From assembly GCA_030386875.1 (NCBI GenBank), contig CM059566.1:35748068-35812067 (forward strand): a DNA stretch of 64,000 bases, read 5' to 3'. Below, piece after piece: positions 62,801-64,000 of the stretch (within the stretch, counting starts at the first letter, position 1; each line of letters begins with the position of its first letter). Source of the DNA: Morinoia aosen (lineage: Eukaryota > Arthropoda > Malacostraca > Amphipoda > Talitridae). The position numbers and the translations under genes were made by a program. The notes below the pieces were generated by a model that saw nothing but the letters and a program-made list of their open reading frames with translations, was not told the DNA's origin and searched no databases.

Positions 62801-63592
62801 CGTTAATATTTCGACTGTTTCATCGTAAACAAAAAAACTTGCCATTAAAATTATTGTAGGAAAAAGTAACATCGTATGGAAATATTCTTCACTGGAGACA
62901 ATTCAGAACGCTTTCAATTCCAAAAAATGCAACATGCTAGAAACTTATGGGTTTTGACAAATAGGACAAGTTGGTTACCGCGGTAATTGTCAAGTTTTAG
63001 TACCAAACGTTTCCATGAGCATAATTTCTGGTCCTTGCTCATGCCTAATTAACAAAATCTATCAAAAATGAATGATTCCTTTGAAAAAATCGACATTCAT
63101 TTTCTAACAAACCCAAAAACCCAGTCCATATGTTTTAACTTGGAATAAATTCCGGAATCTTACACGCATTCGTGAATTCCATGTATTTTTTTGGAGAATT
63201 CCATAAGATTGCTGAAGAGCTCACAAACGCTGGAAACATTTCTCTATACATGAGCATGAATGTAGAAATGAAATAATACAGGGACATCAATGGCAATGGT
63301 AATTTCTGTACAGAAATATTTAGATAATTAAGACTTGACTAGAAAATAAAATTACTCAAGATTTTTGAAGGATCAATAATAACTAAATGAAAAACATTAA
63401 GTCACGGATTCATATGCAAATAAAAGCTCCCCATTGAATATACAAATAATTTCTTCATTAGTATTCAATGACCGCATCCTGTTACAGTGAATGAAATCGC
63501 TCGGTTTCTTTCAGAAACAAACCAAATTGTAATATTTGATACCGAAGCTGATAATTGTTAGCTCAACATACACTTCCGCAATCCTTACCCAT
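35605..63592 (-). CDS. FAMeT: Farnesoic acid O-methyltransferase-like protein, three tandem Methyltransf_FA repeats (whole-gene model)
   Basis: Ten exons, read from high to low coordinates: 63592-63589, 52047-51975, 47202-47075, 44447-44238, 43607-43535, 42561-42434, 40048-39839, 38333-38136, 36986-36838, 35667-35605. All introns are GT-AG. Total coding length is 1236 nt, 411 residues. Repeats occupy residues 2-138, 139-275 and 276-411. Each has the family's marks: ET(D/E)PM(F/Y)E(V/I), G-x-W, SAIR, a REFWV-like strand, V-G-K/R-x-G-E, PEP, and H-(F/V)-G-(Y/F)-(S/C)-T-G. The family is named for the last step of methyl farnesoate synthesis in crustaceans. It lacks a classical SAM-binding fold and its catalytic role is disputed. 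No signal peptide or membrane segment is visible. Confidence 0.85.
35668..36837 (-). other. FAMeT last intron
   Basis: AT-rich. Near 36450-36610 a loose ~60-bp repeat around CACCAAG/TACCTTGAG. No further exon seen. Confidence 0.6.
36838..36986 (-). CDS. FAMeT: FAMeT exon 9 (repeat 3, first half of part C)
   Basis: Acceptor TTTTTTACAG, donor TTCAAG|GTATTT; 149 nt, phase 0 out. It encodes TTVVKVETPDECCGGEKVYW then VNIRGGHIRVGRAGEGDSF, EWQDPEPFK. It differs from parts C of repeats 1 and 2 by a paired Cys-Cys and by ending early, so an extra intron splits this segment. Two decoy copies of the acceptor lie upstream. Confidence 0.82.
36987..37175 (-). repeat. ~62-bp tandem repeat carrying copies of the exon 9 acceptor
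   Basis: On the minus strand TTTTTTACAG occurs before 36986 (used), 37047 and 37110, each followed by an A(A/G)AC(G/C)AC start. The decoys are 61 and 63 bp apart. Confidence 0.8.
37780..38103. repeat. Minisatellite, 22-bp unit (~14 copies)
   Basis: Unit TTGAAAACCTAGTGCTATAA plus two bases, in the intron after exon 8. Confidence 0.97.
38136..38333 (-). CDS. FAMeT: FAMeT exon 8 (repeat 3, parts A and B fused)
   Basis: Acceptor AAATTTCAG, donor GCAAAG|GTAGG; 198 nt. It encodes QVPTPDKLQYNYEPLYGDTV then TFSVACDHDAHLSFTTAAQET, PLMYEIFIGGWEN and SAIRKSKG. The A/B intron of repeats 1 and 2 is absent and the segment is one codon shorter than 73+128. An array of 22-bp units starts about 30 bp into the next intron. 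Confidence 0.87.
38693..38825. repeat. 14-bp repeat and a 26-bp palindrome
   Basis: CTGCCTTTAAAGTG is repeated four times at 38693-38740. At 38795-38821 CACATATATGTG lies inside a longer near-perfect palindrome of CACATATCA arms. Confidence 0.75.
39640..39800 (-). repeat. ~70-bp tandem repeat carrying copies of the exon 7 end and donor
   Basis: ACTGGCGGCTTCATCTTCTT followed by CCGTGAGT recurs with donor positions analogous to 39838 at 39760 and 39697, each followed by TGATCACATT and TTAGCTTATGGTG. Confidence 0.85.
39839..40048 (-). CDS. FAMeT: FAMeT exon 7 (repeat 2, part C)
   Basis: Acceptor TTTATCCAG, donor TTCTTCC|GTGAGT; 210 nt. It encodes ILSEAEFREFWVATDHDEIR, VGKGGEFEPF, LPEPV and HFGFSTGYGATGGF. 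Two further copies of the exon end plus donor lie just downstream in the intron (39695-39790). Reading past the first donor meets an in-frame TAG after five codons, so the donor at 39838 is favoured. Confidence 0.87.
40185..40495 (+). repeat. Dispersed repeat family B, full copy
   Basis: Contains GGCACCATTTAGCATGGA, AAGTTGAAGAAGAAAGTAGT, CTCAGCTTGGGCCCTCACAC and a CTGAGGGGT end. Confidence 0.75.
41370..41525. repeat. Degenerate TATATCAATAAAA repeat
   Basis: About four units with TAATATAA spacers, in intron 6 of FAMeT. Confidence 0.7.
42119..42338. mobile_element. piggyBac-like MITE, copy in a FAMeT intron
   Basis: TTAA at both ends, GTCCGCAACGTGCGCCACCGG at the left, GAAATTCAGTTTTAC near the right. 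It ends only about 95 bp from exon 6. Confidence 0.65.
42434..42561 (-). CDS. FAMeT: FAMeT exon 6 (repeat 2, part B)
   Basis: Acceptor GCTCTCCAG, donor AGGAAAG|GTGAA; 128 nt. It encodes FMVKAAHDCHLAFTSADSET then DPMFEVFIGAWEG and SAIRFRKG. The AAHDCHLAFT run is identical to repeat 1, which suggests a fairly recent duplication, gene conversion or strong constraint. Confidence 0.88.
42600..42800. repeat. Degenerate ~45-bp repeat after exon 6 (upstream in transcript)
   Basis: Repeats GGAGGGCCAAAATGGC and GCCAGAATAGCGACACTGG about four times. Confidence 0.6.
43535..43607 (-). CDS. FAMeT: FAMeT exon 5 (repeat 2, part A)
   Basis: Acceptor TGTGTCCTCAG, donor CTCAG|GTATG; 73 nt. It encodes EAPIHQTGDEKQYRFRPFFG then KTLR, aligned without gaps to the 73-nt exon of repeat 1. 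It starts the second domain directly after the end of the first, with no linker. Confidence 0.87.
44238..44447 (-). CDS. FAMeT: FAMeT exon 4 (repeat 1, part C)
   Basis: Acceptor TCGCCTCCAG, donor TTCTTCA|GTACGT; 210 nt, phase 1 on both sides. It encodes ILSDGEFREFWVTREGN, VSVGKGGESSPF, LPEPV and HFGYSTGYGAAGAF. It is matched in length and phase by the exon at 39839-40048. Reading past the donor adds only a few residues before AT-rich non-coding sequence. Confidence 0.88.
44772..44872. repeat. (CA)n microsatellite
   Basis: About 25 CA units, then CATCGACACACA variants. Confidence 0.95.
45005..45150 (+). promoter_or_regulatory. Heat-shock-type promoter signature inside a FAMeT intron
   Basis: Two CCAATCA boxes (45008, 45050), then five pentamers GGAAG AGTCG AGAAC CTTCC GGAAA (45080-45104) matching the nGAAn/nTTCn heat shock element with one mismatch, then ATAAAAGG (45121-45128). 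Downstream frames are short. It may be the U3 of a decayed LTR element (TGTG at 44962, TTACA at 45244) or a nested promoter. Confidence 0.5.
45280..45786 (+). pseudogene. Coding-like frames downstream of the intronic promoter
   Basis: Three overlapping pieces in different frames look coding by composition: a short MFNFFKNDKIGQQ start at 45280, MKAQGDCGRIVEALTGNEHL at about 45357, and a 110-codon frame at 45454-45786. The last contains RSNKIWSHPFTNN and is Ser/Glu-rich. No family recognised. The frame breaks suggest a decayed retroelement or gene. Confidence 0.35.
46395..46665 (+). repeat. Dispersed repeat family B, copy
   Basis: GAAGAAGAAAGTAGTAGGTG, ACAGTGAACCGAAAAAA and a CCCCTGAGGAA end match the copies at 40185 and 57085. 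Confidence 0.75.
47075..47202 (-). CDS. FAMeT: FAMeT exon 3 (repeat 1, part B)
   Basis: Acceptor TTTCTGCAG, donor ACAAAG|GTGAT; 128 nt. It encodes FSVKAAHDCHLAFTAGAAET then EPMFEVFLGAWEG and SAIRFNKG, the core of the repeat. It has the same length as the exon at 42434-42561 and closely similar protein. Confidence 0.88.
48411..49227. repeat. Minisatellite, 23/24-bp unit (~34 copies), each with CACGTG
   Basis: Unit contains CAACAGCCCCACGTGTGTAC. Nearly every unit keeps the palindromic E-box CACGTG. Units with CCTCCAAC (24 bp) cluster at both ends and CCTCAAC (23 bp) in the middle. It lies in the intron between FAMeT exons 2 and 3. Confidence 0.97.
49376..49760. repeat. Minisatellite, ~32-bp unit (~11 copies)
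   Basis: Unit contains TTATGTTTTGGCCCCATCAT; degenerates to the right. Confidence 0.92.
49800..50020. other. GC-rich patch without splice-bounded exon
   Basis: Stop-poor on the plus strand with G-rich TGGTGGTGGCGGCAGTG, but no in-phase splice sites for FAMeT on the minus strand were seen. Confidence 0.4.
50140..51800. repeat. Purine-rich array, 25-bp unit (~66 copies)
   Basis: Unit contains CACGAGGGGAAAAAGGAAGA on the plus strand, an almost pure purine strand of 1.6 kb. A ~395-bp block starting GTTCAGGAGGGG (50163) recurs at 50559 with one extra unit. GTCCACGAGG variants dominate after 51270. Confidence 0.97.
51975..52047 (-). CDS. FAMeT: FAMeT exon 2 (repeat 1, part A)
   Basis: Acceptor TTTTTTCCAG, donor CTCAG|GTGAG; 73 nt, phase 1 in and phase 2 out. 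It encodes GEVIEYETGDEKLYKFQPLF then GNTLR, the opening strands of a Methyltransf_FA domain. Length and phases are identical to the exon at 43535-43607. A 1.7-kb array of 25-bp units begins about 175 bp downstream in the intron. Confidence 0.85.
52478..52800. repeat. ~62-bp tandem repeat (5 copies)
   Basis: Units share AATATTGGGATCTTGAAACC and CTCTTGAAGGG, with start 430 bp upstream (in transcript) of exon 2. Confidence 0.85.
52810..53010 (-). other. GC-rich island in FAMeT intron 1
   Basis: On the minus strand CCAATCAGG and CCATTGGCTG are followed by CTTAAAAGG, a promoter-like order. Open frames exist but no donor in the right phase to exon 2 was found. An alternative promoter is possible but unsupported. 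Confidence 0.25.
53188..53213. repeat. (GAAA)n microsatellite
   Basis: Six uninterrupted units. Confidence 0.9.
53300..55039 (-). other. FAMeT intron 1, AT-rich part
   Basis: 54075-54190 is a family B fragment; 54540-55020 has a loose AACGTAATATAA/ACGTGAA repeat. No exon seen. Confidence 0.5.
55040..55156 (-). CDS. Possible optional FAMeT exon (39 codons)
   Basis: GC-rich, open, 117 nt, acceptor GTGTCTTACAG and weak donor GAAG|GTGTCC. Phase 1 at both sides, so it could sit between exon 1 and exon 2 without changing frame. The predicted peptide (VILPFPAGDDVTEMTLVSRH then ASEYSWCGLVAGG) matches nothing I recognise. It may also be a regulatory GC patch with two TGACGTCA-like sites. Confidence 0.22.
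55670..55760. mobile_element. piggyBac-like MITE fragment
   Basis: GGTCGGTTAGCAGCATTATT and TCCAGCGACCACC match one end of the family. Confidence 0.5.
55796..56285. other. GC-rich unique sequence
   Basis: No supported exon. ATTGGC boxes at about 56040 and 56105. Confidence 0.4.
56286..56731. repeat. Near-perfect 22-bp array (~20 copies)
   Basis: Unit GGTGGGCAGCGTGTTGTCGG plus two bases, with no variant seen by eye. The plus strand carries GGGTGGTGGG in each unit, a run that could form G-quadruplexes. Confidence 0.97.
57085..57460 (+). repeat. Dispersed repeat family B, longest copy
   Basis: Starts TTAGATGTTAGTTGAAGCCG, then GGAAGGAAGAAGGCGCCATT, GAAGAAAGTAGTGGATGCTG, CAGCAGTGAACTGAGAAAAG, ending CTCCCCCTGAGAGAC. 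No A/B boxes or coding frame seen; class unknown. Confidence 0.75.
57774..57952. mobile_element. MITE-like inverted repeat
   Basis: TGTCCTACAAAAACCAGAAC and TATTTATTTTCCGTATCGGT at the left are mirrored at 57900-57950. TGTCC/GGACA ends. Confidence 0.75.
58331..58375 (+). promoter_or_regulatory. TATA box with initiator-like sequence
   Basis: TCTATAAATAAG at 58331-58342 and CCATCAGACC about 32 bp downstream, preceded by a GC-rich stretch. No substantial frame follows, so its target is unknown. A 36-bp block (CCAGCCATTATCAAGCTCCC) just downstream is duplicated at about 58463. Confidence 0.35.
59135..59340. mobile_element. piggyBac-like MITE, copy in FAMeT intron 1
   Basis: GGTGACCCACCGGTGGTCAC near the left, GACCGACCAGCAATCAC, and a TTAA right end (59337-59340). 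Confidence 0.65.
59440..59530. other. G-rich block
   Basis: Several runs of four to nine G separated by short spacers. Composition, not coding. Confidence 0.6.
60064..60097. other. Perfect 16-bp hairpin
   Basis: TTTGACATATTGTTTT, two bases, then its exact reverse complement, next to AACAATATGGA repeats. Confidence 0.85.
60180..60560. repeat. ~142-bp repeat (about 2.5 copies)
   Basis: GGCGTATTTTCGTCGCATT, TGCATTTTTCAAACCTAGAA-like, GCGCATGAACGTGC and GATGGAAAAGC recur in order. Cys-rich frames on the minus strand come from this repeat. Confidence 0.75.
60561..62040. other. FAMeT intron 1, GC-rich patch then AT-rich sequence
   Basis: 60560-60690 is GC-rich and open on both strands but has no in-phase splice sites. 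The rest shows nothing definite; GTATCTGTGATACGAGTT at 60910 has an inverted partner near 61500. Confidence 0.45.
62041..62730. mobile_element. Foldback element with ~320-bp arms (family F)
   Basis: Starts TATACTTCGGTCAATGTGAA and ends with its inverse. Arms share GCTCGCTGATGCGTTATTTT, GAGGTTGGGTCGTGAGG and CATTAGGGTGACGACCGCAA. The centre (62365-62400) contains ATGGCGGCGCCCATGG. No frame. Confidence 0.85.
62731..63588 (-). other. FAMeT intron 1, 5' part
   Basis: AT-rich, unique, no repeat or exon seen. Confidence 0.5.
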
Positions 63593-63677
63593 GACTGAAA
63601 CGCTGTTCACGAACTGCAATACAAGGAAAGAGAGCGCCGCGCTTCCACACAACAACAGCGACACCGCACGACTGACT
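63589..63677 (-). CDS. FAMeT: FAMeT exon 1: 5' leader plus ATG and one base
   Basis: On the minus strand an ATG at 63592-63590 is followed by one G and the donor GTAAGG. The exon therefore supplies Met and the first base of a Gly codon (G|GT) completed by the exon at 52047. The frame then stays open over all later exons, and the first repeat begins directly after Met. From the initiator to this ATG no other ATG occurs, so it is the first start. Only the last four bases are coding. The link across an 11.5-kb intron is inferred from phase, promoter and absence of a better start; no transcript is available. Confidence 0.65.
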
Positions 63678-63704
63678 GACTAGACAAGAAAGAAGGTTCC
63701 TATA
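63671..63704 (-). promoter_or_regulatory. FAMeT core promoter: TATA box and TCAGT initiator
   Basis: On the minus strand GATATAGG at about 63706-63699 is followed 27-31 bp later by TCAGTCAGT (63679-63671), the arthropod initiator consensus in two overlapping copies. Spacing is standard for a focused promoter. The transcript would carry an 80-90 nt leader before the ATG at 63592. Confidence 0.6.
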
Positions 63705-63742
63705 TCATGCGAGAGAGTGCGGTGGTGCGCTGACGTATCTCG

Positions 63743-63791
63743 TATACGTCGGCTGAGGCGGGGTCAACTTTGCCACATCCAACTCTCTCGG
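63743..63791. repeat. 49-bp direct repeat upstream of FAMeT, proximal copy
   Basis: Identical by eye to 63914-63962, 171 bp away. It contains GGCGGGGTCAACTTTGCC, which includes a GGTCA-type nuclear-receptor half-site; binding is inference. It lies about 66-115 bp upstream of the predicted start of transcription. Confidence 0.75.
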
Positions 63792-63913
63792 TGTCTCAAA
63801 TGCAATTATTTTGTTAACAATTTGAGGCTAGTGGATAACTGGGGTTAAGAATTTTAATGAGTTGAGGATTCTTTAATTAATCTTTTCAGGATAGTACCCT
63901 GATTTCAATCTTA

Positions 63914-63962
63914 TATACGTCGGCTGAGGCGGGGTCAACTTTGCCACATCCAACTCTCTCGG
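63914..63962. repeat. 49-bp direct repeat upstream of FAMeT, distal copy
   Basis: Second copy of the element at 63743-63791. A short CAATTATTTTGTT tail shared by both copies lies slightly farther on (about 63803 and 63988). Confidence 0.75.
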
Positions 63963-64000
63963 ATGACGCCCTTCTTGTCCTTAAATCCAATTATTTTGTT

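Overview
The window is eukaryotic and most likely from an arthropod, probably a crustacean. It has AT-rich, intron-heavy DNA with short GC-rich exons, GT-AG splice signals and AATAAA signals. One gene belongs to the farnesoic acid O-methyltransferase (FAMeT, Methyltransf_FA) family described from crustaceans. A TATA box plus TCAGT initiator sits at the start of that gene. Tandem repeats and small inverted-repeat DNA transposons take up much of the sequence. Nearly all long open frames here are artefacts of minisatellites whose unit length is a multiple of three.

Two genes can be rebuilt, and they converge tail to tail. (1) Plus strand, 19423-34761: an unrecognised gene with exon 1 (19423-19614), exon 2 (21638-21857) and two paralogous 3' exons (26598-27163 and 34286-34761). 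Both 3' exons join exon 2 in the same phase, keep the frame to their own stop, and place the same 36-residue domain at exactly residues 188-223. They look like alternative last exons, giving proteins of 325 or 295 residues. Exons 1-2 have a weak resemblance to a CARD-type death fold. (2) Minus strand, about 63677 down to 35605: a FAMeT-like gene of ten exons over 28 kb. Its predicted protein is 411 residues, made of three tandem Methyltransf_FA-type repeats. Repeats 1 and 2 come from identical three-exon cassettes (73+128+210 bp = 137 codons). In repeat 3 the first two exons are fused and the third is split. The first coding exon contributes only four bases (ATG plus one base). The two stop codons are about 0.84 kb apart and candidate poly(A) signals lie between them.

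Layout: 1-6500 holds minisatellites and foldback elements. 6597-10963 holds a nested foldback element plus two inverted copies of a 1.7-1.8 kb TIR transposon, each carrying a tRNA-derived SINE. 10966-17475 holds three large satellite-like arrays (20, 27 and 16 bp units). 17.5-19.2 kb holds dispersed repeats. 19.2-35 kb is the plus-strand gene and 35.4-63.7 kb the minus-strand FAMeT gene, whose introns carry further arrays (22, 24, 32, 25, 62 and 22 bp units), microsatellites, piggyBac-like MITEs and dispersed repeats. The right edge holds the FAMeT core promoter and a duplicated 49-bp upstream element.

The most unusual pattern is that several tandem duplications are centred on gene signals: the start-codon context of the plus-strand gene, a splice donor and a splice acceptor of FAMeT, and the first few hundred bases of two consecutive introns. 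All assignments come from reading the sequence; no database search was run.
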